Assembly: GCA_038561985.1 (NCBI GenBank)
Contig: CP073276.1
Location: 1,550,001-1,614,000, forward strand
DNA from: Petrimonas sulfuriphila
GTDB lineage: Bacteria; Bacteroidota; Bacteroidia; Bacteroidales; Dysgonomonadaceae
Length of the DNA stretch: 64,000 nucleotides
Direction of reading: 5' to 3'
The position numbers were made by a program, and so were the translations under genes. Below, in pieces: positions 8,163-15,818 of the stretch. The notes below the pieces were generated by a model. It was not told where the DNA came from. It did no database searches and saw only the letters and a list, made by a program, of their open reading frames with translations. Positions within the stretch are counted from its first letter, which is position 1. Every line of letters begins with the position of its first letter.

Positions 8163-8879
8163 CTATTGCAACACTGTAAGCTTTTTACTTTCCCTGTTGT
8201 AATACGGCACCACCGAGACCGTATTCCGCTGGAGGCAATAGGCCGCATCGCCCTCTGCGCCGTTGGCGATGAGGCGGTGGTAATGGTCGGCGTTTTTCAG
8301 ATAATCCATCGGGGAGTTTCTGGCTTTTTCCCATAACTCCATTGCTATCCGCACAGCGTCTGATCCAAAAACAATTTCCGCCCTTTCCGACAATTTTTTC
8401 ACAAAGGCTCCGCCAAACAACGTGTCTTCCATACTTACGCAGTTGTTCCAGCCGGCACATAAGACCACAATTCTTTCACCCGACGACAAGCAGGTGTCGG
8501 CCAGGTTGTCTATGTTGGAAAACGCGCCGATAAAAAGCCGTCCGCAATCTTTTGCAGCCTCTATAGCCCTCGTGCCATTGGTTGTGGTGAAAACAATATC
8601 CCGTCCCGACACTTTATCCGGCGTATATTCAAACGGGGAGTTTCCAAAATCGGCAAACTCCACGCGACGGGTTTTTCTTTCAGCCCCTACCAGGAATCCC
8701 TCTGATTTGTACCTCTTTGCCCGTTCGATGTCGGCAACGGGAATTATGGAGGCAGCTCCGTTATTGAAAGCAGCACACATCGTGGTGGTGGCCCGGAATA
8801 TATCGACTACCACAACCACATCGTTCTCCTTCTGATAATAGGGGTAAAGGGCGGGAGAGAGGCAAATATCAACAATCAT
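8163..8879 (-). CDS. comB: 2-phosphosulfolactate phosphatase (ComB family)
   Basis: Family members remove phosphate from 2-phosphosulfolactate with magnesium, a step known from coenzyme M synthesis in methanogens. The 238-residue product has the family blocks VVVDIFRATTTMCAAFNNGA near the N-terminus, DFGNSPFEY, FTTTNGTRAI and the Asp/Cys-rich LCAGWNN...EDTLFGGAFV region. The start at 8879 gives MIVDICLSP. The frame stays open to 9308 only antisense to maf, so that extension is rejected. No other sulfolactate or coenzyme M gene is nearby, so the real substrate here is uncertain. Confidence 0.8.
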   Translation of the reverse strand: MIVDICLSPALYPYYQKENDVVVVVDIFRATTTMCAAFNNGAASIIPVADIERAKRYKSEGFLVGAERKTRRVEFADFGNSPFEYTPDKVSGRDIVFTTTNGTRAIEAAKDCGRLFIGAFSNIDNLADTCLSSGERIVVLCAGWNNCVSMEDTLFGGAFVKKLSERAEIVFGSDAVRIAMELWEKARNSPMDYLKNADHYHRLIANGAEGDAAYCLQRNTVSVVPYYNRESKKLTVLQ

Positions 8880-8896
8880 AGACAATGAGTTTCGTG

Positions 8897-8933
8897 CAAA
8901 TTTACAAAAAACAAACTTTGTTTTGTAACTTTG
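8897..8933. promoter_or_regulatory. Divergent promoter region between comB and maf
   Basis: The 69-bp gap carries TAACTTTG on the plus strand at 8926-8933 (for maf, 15 nt before its start) and TAAATTTG on the minus strand at 8897-8904 (for comB, 17 nt before its start). Both match the Bacteroidota -7 box. The -33 boxes are poor. Confidence 0.5.
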
Positions 8934-8948
8934 TTGAAAATTTAGGGA

Positions 8949-9542
8949 ATGGCCATTGCAAATTATCACCTTATCCTCGCCTCCAACTCTCCCCGGCGAA
9001 AAGAACTGCTTACCGGTATCGACATTGAGTACGAAATAAGAACGTTGCCCGATATCGAAGAAACATACACCAACGATACTCCCCCGGAGAAGGTGGCGGA
9101 ATACCTTGCCCTTAAAAAAACAACCGCTTACCTGCCACAGCTTAAAGACAATGAACTCCTGATTACGGCCGATACCGTTGTCCTGCTGAACAATAAAGTC
9201 TACGGGAAACCGATGGATAATGCCGAAGCAAAGCGGATGCTCCGAGAACTTTCGGGCCAGACACACCGGGTCATCACGGGGGTTTGTCTTACATCCACGA
9301 AAAAACAAGTGGCTTTTTCCGACACTACCCGGGTTACTTTTACCGAATTATCGGAAGAGGAGATTGAATACTACGTGGAAAGATACAGCCCGTTGGACAA
9401 AGCCGGCGCTTACGGAGTGCAGGAATGGATCGGCTACGTGGCGGTAAAACATATTGAAGGCTCTTATTTTAACGTTATGGGGTTACCGATTCACCGTGTG
9501 TATGAAGAATTGAAATCGAGTTTCGGGTTTGCCAGGAAATGA
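8949..9542 (+). CDS. maf: Maf family nucleotide pyrophosphatase
   Basis: House-cleaning enzyme that hydrolyses dTTP/UTP or modified nucleoside triphosphates to monophosphates. The 197-residue protein begins with the phosphate-binding SNSPRRKELL motif at residues 12-21. It also has TADTVVLLNNKVYGKP around 78-92 and the C-terminal AYGVQEWIGYVAVKHIEGS block with the catalytic Asp region. The family was first linked to septum formation. It is divergently transcribed from comB. Confidence 0.92.
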   Translation: MAIANYHLILASNSPRRKELLTGIDIEYEIRTLPDIEETYTNDTPPEKVAEYLALKKTTAYLPQLKDNELLITADTVVLLNNKVYGKPMDNAEAKRMLRELSGQTHRVITGVCLTSTKKQVAFSDTTRVTFTELSEEEIEYYVERYSPLDKAGAYGVQEWIGYVAVKHIEGSYFNVMGLPIHRVYEELKSSFGFARK

Positions 9543-9554
9543 CTAAAGGATTTG

Positions 9555-9734
9555 TTACTTTAATTTAAGGATTTCAAAACATCCAAAATTATTATCATCG
9601 ATAAAATTATCAATATCTTTTGAGTAGTTTCTCAGAATATCCGCAATTTCCATAGTTTTTAGATTTCCCGTACGAATCCAAATTATTTTTGGCGGAAACC
9701 CATAGCCCTTCATGCTTAACCGTTGTCGAGCAAT
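9555..9734 (-). pseudogene. Remnant of a DUF5615 PIN-like toxin (C-terminal half only)
   Basis: The minus strand encodes about 60 residues that include GYGFPPKIIWIRTGN, a close match to the conserved C-terminal block of DUF5615 proteins (PIN-like nuclease fold), ending LKLK-stop at 9555. An in-frame stop at 9735-9737 closes the frame upstream. The expected start codon is still present at 9751, overlapping the stop of the DUF433 gene as ATGA. From there only MKLFNKLLDNG is read before a stop in another frame. The N-terminal half with its catalytic Asp residues is therefore missing: a deletion plus frameshift has inactivated the toxin. Confidence 0.65.
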
Positions 9735-9747
9735 TTATTAAATAGTT

Positions 9748-9975
9748 TCATACCGCTATTAGATAGGTCTTATTCTCTCTGTTTGCCGCGAAACTTAATG
9801 CCGCATAGATATCTGTCTCTGTCAATTCATCAAAATCGGACAAGATTTCTGGGATTGTCATTCCGGAAGCAAGCCATCCGAGAATATCCCCTACGGTTAT
9901 CCGCATTCCCCTTATGACGGGCTTTCCCCCGCGTTTACCAGGTTCTATGGTGATAATTTCTTTATAATTAATCAT
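9748..9975 (-). CDS. DUF433 antitoxin-like protein
   Basis: The 75-residue protein is a typical DUF433 member: YKEIITIEPGKRGGKPVIRG, then MRITVGDILGWLASGMTIPE, which forms a MerR/HTH-like fold, and a C-terminal helix with DIYAALSFAANRE. DUF433 genes usually precede a DUF5615 PIN-like gene in toxin-antitoxin-like pairs, with the DUF433 protein as presumed antitoxin and autorepressor. Here the partner is broken, so this is an orphan antitoxin. It is read divergently from the aspartate kinase gene. Confidence 0.8.
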   Translation of the reverse strand: MINYKEIITIEPGKRGGKPVIRGMRITVGDILGWLASGMTIPEILSDFDELTETDIYAALSFAANRENKTYLIAV

Positions 9976-10031
9976 AACTGAAAATTTTTACGCAAATTAC
10001 GTCATTTTTTCTAATCTGCAAAAAAAATCCC

Positions 10032-10039
10032 TACATTTG
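10032..10039 (+). promoter_or_regulatory. -7 promoter element of the aspartate kinase gene
   Basis: TACATTTG, 53 nt upstream of the start codon. A TTTC at 10008-10011 sits 20 bp upstream where TTTG would be expected. Confidence 0.5.
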
Positions 10040-10091
10040 CACGTCATAAAACTTCTCCGTCCCTGACGGATTTAAAATCGCAAACAAAACG

Positions 10092-11474
10092 ATGCTTACA
10101 GTAGAAAAAATCGGCGGAACATCCATGTCTCAGTTTCAGGATGTGCTTCAAAACATCATAAAAGGCCATCGCAAAGGTGATGAGTATTACAACCGTATAT
10201 TTGTAGTTTCGGCATACAACAACGTGACCAATTGGTTGCTGGAACATAAAAAGACGGGTGAGCCCGGGATTTACAACAAGTTTTTGAACGGGGAAGATTA
10301 CAGTAGTGCACTGGACTCGTTCTGTCAACGGCTCTTACTGATCAACGATGGATTTGCCGACATTGGCCTGGACTTGAAAGAAGCGCGTGATTTTATCCGG
10401 TTTCGAGTGGACCAGGCAAAAACCCTGCTCTACAGCTTGGGAAAAGTACTTGCGTCGGGATACGTAAACATGACTGACATCCACCTGGCGGCCAGGGAAA
10501 TCCTGGCTTCCCTTGGAGAAGCCCATTCGGGATGGAATTCGGTCAACATATTGAACAATAACGGTATAAATGCCCGGTTTATCGACCTTTGCGGTTTCAA
10601 CGACAATGAGCCGCTGACCATTGACCAGCGTATCCATCGCGAATTTGCAGGAGTCGATTTTAGCAATATCGTCTGTGTGGCAACAGGATATACGAAAGGA
10701 ACAGAAGGTATTATGCGCGCATTTGACCGCGGATATTCAGAAGTAACCTTCAGTAAGATCGCCGTTGAAGTGAAAGCAGATGAAGCGGTTATACACAAAG
10801 AATACCACCTTTCCAGCGCCGATCCTAAAATTGTTGGGGTAGAAAACAGTGTTCCTGTTGGACAAACCAATTATATTATTGCCGACCAGCTGGCAGACAT
10901 CGGCATGGAGGCTATTCACCCGAAAGCTGCGAAGCCCCTGGAGTTGGCTGGAATCAACATACGCATTAAAAACACTTTCGAACCGGAACATCCGGGAACA
11001 TTGATTTCACGGGATTATATTTCGCCCGAGGCGCGTGTTGAAATCGTTTCGGGGTCACGCAAAGTGATTGCTTTGGAGATCCACGATCCGATGATGGTAG
11101 GCGAAGTGGGTTACGATGCGCGAATCATGCAGTATTTCCAAAAATACAATGTGAGCTACATCCTGAAATCTACCAACGCCAATTCTATCACTATGGTGGT
11201 CTGGGATGAAGAGAGGGCTCACGAACTTATCCGGGTACTCAAGGAGGTATTTTACCAGGTAACGGTGTTGCCGGCTGCCATTGTCTGTGCCATGGGAACG
11301 AACATTGCTATGCCTGGATTCCTTTATCGGGCGGCAAAGGCGTTGCACGAAAAGGGTATAAACGTTGAGAGTTTTGCCCAATCACTGATGCAGGTGAATA
11401 TGCAGTTTGTCATTTCCCGCGAGCAATACGAAGAGGGAGTGATCGCCCTGAACGAAGCGTTGTGTAAAAGATAG
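10092..11474 (+). CDS. Aspartate kinase
   Basis: Phosphorylates aspartate, the first step toward lysine, threonine, methionine and diaminopimelate. The 460-residue protein has the kinase domain first (KIGGTSM at residues 6-12; VATGYTKGTEGIMRAFDRGYSE around 200-222) and tandem ACT regulatory domains at the C-terminus (about 315-455, with GVESFAQ-like NVESFAQSLMQVNMQFVI). VEKIGGTSMS and the long insert after VVSAYNNVTNWL resemble the class typified by the ectoine-cluster kinase Ask_Ect rather than E. coli LysC; that comparison is from memory. No ectoine genes are nearby. The gene is monocistronic. Confidence 0.88.
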   Translation: MLTVEKIGGTSMSQFQDVLQNIIKGHRKGDEYYNRIFVVSAYNNVTNWLLEHKKTGEPGIYNKFLNGEDYSSALDSFCQRLLLINDGFADIGLDLKEARDFIRFRVDQAKTLLYSLGKVLASGYVNMTDIHLAAREILASLGEAHSGWNSVNILNNNGINARFIDLCGFNDNEPLTIDQRIHREFAGVDFSNIVCVATGYTKGTEGIMRAFDRGYSEVTFSKIAVEVKADEAVIHKEYHLSSADPKIVGVENSVPVGQTNYIIADQLADIGMEAIHPKAAKPLELAGINIRIKNTFEPEHPGTLISRDYISPEARVEIVSGSRKVIALEIHDPMMVGEVGYDARIMQYFQKYNVSYILKSTNANSITMVVWDEERAHELIRVLKEVFYQVTVLPAAIVCAMGTNIAMPGFLYRAAKALHEKGINVESFAQSLMQVNMQFVISREQYEEGVIALNEALCKR

Positions 11475-11545
11475 TTTGCTGTGAGGCATTCGCGATGGGA
11501 AGCCCACCGCCTTTCCGGGTGGTCGGAAAGAGTGAAATGGGAATC

Positions 11546-11974
11546 TTAGGGTCGCTCCTTTAACAACTGTTCCAGAAGAGCGTTTTTTTCTTTTTCCAGT
11601 TCAAGCATCCGTTCGTAGAGGGCGGTTTTCTCATTGGACAATTCGATAAAACGGTCAACAGGGTCGGGGTTGTTGTTGATTACATTGTAGTATGCGGCGC
11701 CGCTTCCTTTCTCAAAGGTGTTATTCTCAATAATCACCGTTACCGGGTCTTCTTCCAGTTCCCTGATCAGTTCGGGGACAACATTCAGTGCTTTGGCAAA
11801 TCTATTAATCATCTCATCTTCCAGTTCTTTCTTCTGTTCGTAGTTAGAGATTCGCGCCTGGGTGGTTCCCATCATATCCGCCAGGACTTCCTGTTTGATC
11901 CCTAAGGTATGCCGGATACGCTTGATAGCGTGTCCGTGATGTGTGTTTTTTAAAGTCCGTTCTTTTGTTTCCAT
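11546..11974 (-). CDS. XRE-family helix-turn-helix transcriptional regulator
   Basis: The 142-residue DNA-binding protein has an HTH_3 domain at about 14-72 (IKRIRHTLGIKQEVLADMMG, then ARISNYEQKKELED) followed by a linker and a C-terminal coiled coil (about 105-140: ELSNEKTALYERMLELEKEK) likely to mediate dimerization. I place the start at 11974 (METKERTL). The frame is open to 12055, but that crosses a TATTTTTG -7 box at 12004-12011. Two palindromes just upstream of that box suggest autoregulation. No toxin partner is adjacent. Confidence 0.8.
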   Translation of the reverse strand: METKERTLKNTHHGHAIKRIRHTLGIKQEVLADMMGTTQARISNYEQKKELEDEMINRFAKALNVVPELIRELEEDPVTVIIENNTFEKGSGAAYYNVINNNPDPVDRFIELSNEKTALYERMLELEKEKNALLEQLLKERP

Positions 11975-12003
11975 TTTTGTTGTTTGTTTTCGGAGTTGCA
12001 AAA

Positions 12004-12011
12004 CAAAAATA
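12004..12011 (-). promoter_or_regulatory. -7 promoter element of the XRE regulator gene
   Basis: TATTTTTG on the minus strand, 29 nt before the chosen start codon. It is the reason for preferring the start at 11974. Confidence 0.5.
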
Positions 12012-12030
12012 GCGACTTTTGGTGAGATAC

Positions 12031-12063
12031 GTATAATTATATCGGAGAATTGCATAATTATAC
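12031..12063. promoter_or_regulatory. Candidate double operator upstream of the XRE gene
   Basis: GTATAATTAT (12031-12040) and ATAATTATAC (12054-12063) form a perfect 10-bp inverted repeat with a 13-bp spacer. Each arm is also nearly palindromic (TATAATTATA at 12032-12041 and CATAATTATA at 12053-12062). The two palindrome centres are 21 bp apart, two helical turns. They sit at about the -33 position and just upstream of it, where a bound regulator would block the polymerase. Confidence 0.5.
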
Positions 12064-12135
12064 TCCTGTTTTGTTCCGTTATTCACAAAGAATCTTTATT
12101 CCTTTGTTACTGAATAGTTTTAAAAAAACGGTAAA

Positions 12136-12154
12136 TTGTTGTTGACGACAACAA
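12136..12154. repeat. Short inverted repeat in the 12.1-12.3 kb intergenic region
   Basis: TTGTTGT (12136-12142), a 5-nt spacer and ACAACAA (12148-12154) form a perfect 7-bp inverted repeat. It could be an operator or chance. The rest of 12064-12295 is A/T-rich, and I see no gene in it. Confidence 0.3.
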
Positions 12155-12295
12155 ACATCTTATGATGAGTTGATTAATTGTTAAAAAAAAGGTTGAAGTT
12201 GATAGTGAATCAAATTCTCTCGTACATATAAATAAAGAATCATCGAATTGTTAAAAAGTAAGCCTATGAAAACATAACAGATTAAAACGAATTAT

Positions 12296-12303
12296 TATCT
12301 TTG
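12296..12303 (+). promoter_or_regulatory. -7 promoter element of the structured RNA
   Basis: TATCTTTG, a perfect Bacteroidota -7 box; transcription would start near 12310. No TTTG is present at the ideal -33 distance. Confidence 0.55.
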
Positions 12304-12309
12304 TGTTGT

Positions 12310-12497
12310 AAAAAAACGGCACAAACTAATATAAGCGCTTTTTTGGTCTTTACTACGAATCCGCAAAATTCAAACACGAGGCCAAAGAATGGAAGCGCCC
12401 TTAGCAATAAGGGCGTGGACATTGTCTTATTCTCGTGTTAAGGCCCTTGCGGAGCCTGTAGTAAGGAATAGCGACAATCGTCCACGCCTCTTTTTTT
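12310..12497 (+). ncRNA. Structured RNA of about 190 nt, 6S-RNA-like
   Basis: The region lies between a -7 box and a T7 tract and folds into a long rod: 12347-12356 with 12458-12467 (10 bp), 12360-12366 with 12447-12453 (7 bp), 12373-12380 with 12432-12439 (8 bp), and a tip hairpin 12396-12402 with 12409-12415 (7 bp). The 5' run AAAAAAACGGC can close with the 3' GCC-TC-TTTTTTT. Length, rod shape and internal loops resemble 6S RNA, which binds and inhibits the housekeeping RNA polymerase. A competing stem, 12412-12426 with 12473-12488 (15 bp, one bulge) followed by the T tract, looks like a terminator. An alternative is an attenuator in the leader of the susC gene. The family assignment is inferred from structure only. 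Confidence 0.5.
12412..12497 (+). terminator. Terminator-like long hairpin at the 3' end of the structured RNA
   Basis: GGCGTGGACATTGTC (12412-12426) pairs with GACAATCGTCCACGCC (12473-12488) with one bulged base, enclosing 46 nt, and is followed by seven T residues (12491-12497). It excludes the rod fold of the same RNA. Confidence 0.55.
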
Positions 12498-12761
12498 ATC
12501 CCGCATATACATTCTTTGCCTGTACGATTGCCCATTACCGCACCGGGTTTCAGTTATCTGCAAACTCTCTTCTCTCTCAGCCGGCATTGGCCGGAAATAT
12601 CCGTTTGATTTTTCAATAGACGCCGACAAGGTATTTGCCGTTTGTAACGGATCGAATTAATAGCCGGCTTGTAAACATTAACATATACTATGACACATAA
12701 AGATTTTATGGGATACATAATATCGAATAATTTATCAATTAATCTAAAGCAAAGACCAGGA
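12498..12761. other. Leader region of susC without a gene
   Basis: This stretch follows the T tract of the structured RNA. It contains a small hairpin (CCGGC at 12581-12585 with GCCGG at 12590-12594) and no convincing open reading frame or full promoter. The ATG at 12690 in frame with susC lacks a signal peptide and is not favoured as the start. Confidence 0.4.
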
Positions 12762-15700
12762 ATGAAACAGGTAATTTTAAGTTTAACAAAAGGGATTATG
12801 CTTCTCTTGATATGGACATTCTCTGTGTGTTTATCTGCGCAAACAGTGACAGTGAAAGGAGTAGTCAACGATACCAAGGGAGAGTCATTGATTGGAGTAT
12901 CTGTAATGATACGGGGAACTTCCACCGGTACCGTGACCGACTCGGGTGGAAATTTTATTTTATCGAATGTGCCTGCGGATGCGGTATTGGAGATATCTTA
13001 TGTGGGAATGGTTTCACAAACGATACCTCTTGAGGGCAGGGCAACGCTTGATATTGTATTGCAAGAGGATGTGGAGGCTTTGGAAGAAGTGGTGGTGATT
13101 GGTTACGGCACGCAAAAGACGAAAGAACTGACCGGTTCGGTTGCCTCCGTAAAAGGGGATCAGATCCGGGAAATACCGGTTTCCAACGTCCTGAATTCCT
13201 TGGCCGGGACAATGGCAGGGGTTACCGTAAACACGCGAAGCGGAGAACCAGGATTGGATAATCCGACTATCTTTATTCGTGGAAAAAATACGCTGGGGAA
13301 CAATGCTCCTCTGATCATCATAGACGGGGTTCCGAGGGATGGGTTGGAAAGGCTCAACCCCAACGATATTGAAAATATAACCGTACTGAAAGATGCTACG
13401 GCTGCCATCTACGGGGCACGTGCCGCCAACGGGGTGATACTTGTGGAGACTAGACGCGGACGGGCAGGCAAACCTGCTTTCAACTTTACGTACAATGCCG
13501 GTTTTCAACAAGACACAAGGGTTCCTCAAATGACTGACGCTTATACTTTCGCATCCATCCAGAACGAAATAGAAGTGCTGCACGGGAGGCCGGCTATTTT
13601 TAGTGACAGTGAATTGGAACTGTATAGAAACGGTACAGATCCGTACTATCCAAGTACAGACTGGTACTCTTATATCACGAAGAAATTCACCCCGCAAAAC
13701 CGTATGGATCTTTCAGTGGATGGAGGTAATGAGAAGATGACATATAGGATCTCGCTGGGAAGAACATTTCAGGACGGACATTATAAATACGGTATCACCG
13801 AACATGAGCAGTATAACCTGCAATCGAAAATCGATGCCAATATTTCAGAACTTGCCTCGATCGGGCTAAATCTGAGAGGAACAGTGTTGGATGGCATCAG
13901 GCCTTACAACTACAACGATATATATCCACATATTTTCTTGTACCATCCTACCTGGTTTCCCTTATGGCCGGGCACGGATTATCCGGCTCCCGGTCGAGAT
14001 AACGACAACCTGATCAATAGAGTAAGTGCTAACGAGGGATACAGGAAGTCAAAGAGTAAAATGCTTCAATCCACGCTCACTTACCGAATCAATGCTCCCT
14101 GGGTTGAAGGATTATTCCTTAACGGAAGTTTCAATTATGATTTCAGTAACAACTTCAACAAAGTCTGGTATGAACCGAGTTTTGTCTATTACCGGGATGA
14201 AGATACGGGTGAATATACCCGGGGAAGAACCGGATTCGGAGCGGATGACCCGAGTTTAAGCGTGGATACCGGAAACAACAGTATGTTTTTATGGAATGCC
14301 ATGCTGAACTACGAAAAGCAATGGAATCAACATAGTTTTGCTGGTCTGGTAGGGTATGAACAGATGACCGGCAGTTACGACTACCTGCTCGGTTCCCGGA
14401 GCCGCTTCGTATCTACCAAAATACACGAATTATTTGCCGGAACCAGCGACAGAAACTATATGAATAACAACGGATCAGCAGGAGAATCGGCACGTATCAA
14501 CTATTTCGGGAGATTAAGTTACAATTATGCCCGGAAATATTTATTGCAGTTTACATTCAGGTATGACGGCTCCCAGAACTTCCCGCGCGACAAAAGGTTC
14601 GGTTTCTTTCCAGGTGTTTCAGCCGGGTGGAATGTTTCGGAAGAGGCATTCATGGATAAAGTCGATTTTATCTCCTACTTAAAATTGAAAGCATCCTACG
14701 GAAAAATGGGAAATGATAATATTCCGGCGTACCAATACTTGGCGGCCTACGGATTTGGCAGTAATTACGTGATCGGCGATGTGGATGTAAACGGCCTTAA
14801 TGCATTAAATGTTCCTAATCCCAATATCACCTGGGAGATTGCGAATACATTCAACTTCGGAATAGATTTTTATCTTTGGAACGCATTGCGCGGTGAAATC
14901 AATATTTTCAATTCGGAGAGATCCAATATACTGACTAAACGATCAGCTGTAATTCCGGAATATACCGGCCTACAATTGCCGGACGAGAATATCGGGATTG
15001 TCCGTAACAGGGGGATAGATCTTGAAATCAGTTACAATTCCCAATATAAAGGTGTCCAATATTTTATTTCCGGTAACTTCTCTTTCGCAAGGAATAAGGT
15101 TATCTTCACGGATGAAGCGCCGATGGCGGAAGAGTACCAATTGGCGACAGGGAGGCCTTTAGGATCAAGATTGCTGTATAGATCCATCGGTATATTCAAA
15201 GACCAGGCAGAGATTGAAAGCTATCCGCATCTATTGGGAGCCCAACCGGGTGATATCAAATATGAGGATGTGAATAAAGACGGGGAGATAAATTCATACG
15301 ATAGGATACGAATCAATGAGACTGCTGATCCTGAAATAATATTCGGATTAAATGCCGGGATCATTTATAGGAATTTCAATCTATCGGTACTTTTGCAGGG
15401 TCAGGAAAATGCTAATTTTTTAAACACCACGAACTGGACCACTTCTCTGAGTAAAGGAGCAGGGAATTACTACCAATGGCGTGTGAAGAACCACTGGACG
15501 CCCGAAAACAGGGATGCCACGATGCCAAGGAGTTCCGAGAGCAGGGGAGAGAACACGCAACCTTCCACTCATTGGCTTATGGATGCCGGATTCCTGAGGC
15601 TGAAAAATGTGGAGCTCGGTTATAATCTGCCTGCTAACTGGATAAAGAGGTTTGGACTACAAAACTGCAGGGTCTACCTGAGTGGGAACAATCTCTTACT

Positions 15701-15806
15701 GATTTATGATCATATGAAAGAGATCGGGTATGACCCGGAAGTGCCTTCTCCATGGTATTATCCCCAGCAGAGGGTCTACAACATAGGTATTAATTTTACA
15801 TTTTAA
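12762..15806 (+). CDS. SusC/RagA family TonB-linked outer membrane transporter
   Basis: Imports glycan fragments through the outer membrane using energy from TonB-ExbBD, together with its SusD lid. The protein is 1014 residues. It has a signal peptide (1-26, MKQVILSLTK to CLSAQ), a CarboxypepD_reg-like domain (about 29-115), the TonB-box region EEVVVIGYGTQ, a plug domain (about 125-235, with IDGVPRDGLERLNPNDIE and ARAANGVILVETRRG) and a 22-strand barrel ending in NIGINFTF with terminal Phe. I chose the ATG at 12762 because it starts the signal peptide. SusD follows after 12 nt. Confidence 0.93.
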   Translation: MKQVILSLTKGIMLLLIWTFSVCLSAQTVTVKGVVNDTKGESLIGVSVMIRGTSTGTVTDSGGNFILSNVPADAVLEISYVGMVSQTIPLEGRATLDIVLQEDVEALEEVVVIGYGTQKTKELTGSVASVKGDQIREIPVSNVLNSLAGTMAGVTVNTRSGEPGLDNPTIFIRGKNTLGNNAPLIIIDGVPRDGLERLNPNDIENITVLKDATAAIYGARAANGVILVETRRGRAGKPAFNFTYNAGFQQDTRVPQMTDAYTFASIQNEIEVLHGRPAIFSDSELELYRNGTDPYYPSTDWYSYITKKFTPQNRMDLSVDGGNEKMTYRISLGRTFQDGHYKYGITEHEQYNLQSKIDANISELASIGLNLRGTVLDGIRPYNYNDIYPHIFLYHPTWFPLWPGTDYPAPGRDNDNLINRVSANEGYRKSKSKMLQSTLTYRINAPWVEGLFLNGSFNYDFSNNFNKVWYEPSFVYYRDEDTGEYTRGRTGFGADDPSLSVDTGNNSMFLWNAMLNYEKQWNQHSFAGLVGYEQMTGSYDYLLGSRSRFVSTKIHELFAGTSDRNYMNNNGSAGESARINYFGRLSYNYARKYLLQFTFRYDGSQNFPRDKRFGFFPGVSAGWNVSEEAFMDKVDFISYLKLKASYGKMGNDNIPAYQYLAAYGFGSNYVIGDVDVNGLNALNVPNPNITWEIANTFNFGIDFYLWNALRGEINIFNSERSNILTKRSAVIPEYTGLQLPDENIGIVRNRGIDLEISYNSQYKGVQYFISGNFSFARNKVIFTDEAPMAEEYQLATGRPLGSRLLYRSIGIFKDQAEIESYPHLLGAQPGDIKYEDVNKDGEINSYDRIRINETADPEIIFGLNAGIIYRNFNLSVLLQGQENANFLNTTNWTTSLSKGAGNYYQWRVKNHWTPENRDATMPRSSESRGENTQPSTHWLMDAGFLRLKNVELGYNLPANWIKRFGLQNCRVYLSGNNLLLIYDHMKEIGYDPEVPSPWYYPQQRVYNIGINFTF

Positions 15807-15818
15807 CTTTACGACACA

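Noticed and set aside
8880-9308. N-terminal extension of the ComB-like gene
   Set aside because: It runs antisense to maf, has no family similarity, and the ATG at 8879 gives the normal ComB start.
12389-12619. 76-codon frame across the structured RNA
   Set aside because: No similarity to any family I know, and the RNA stems explain the sequence better.
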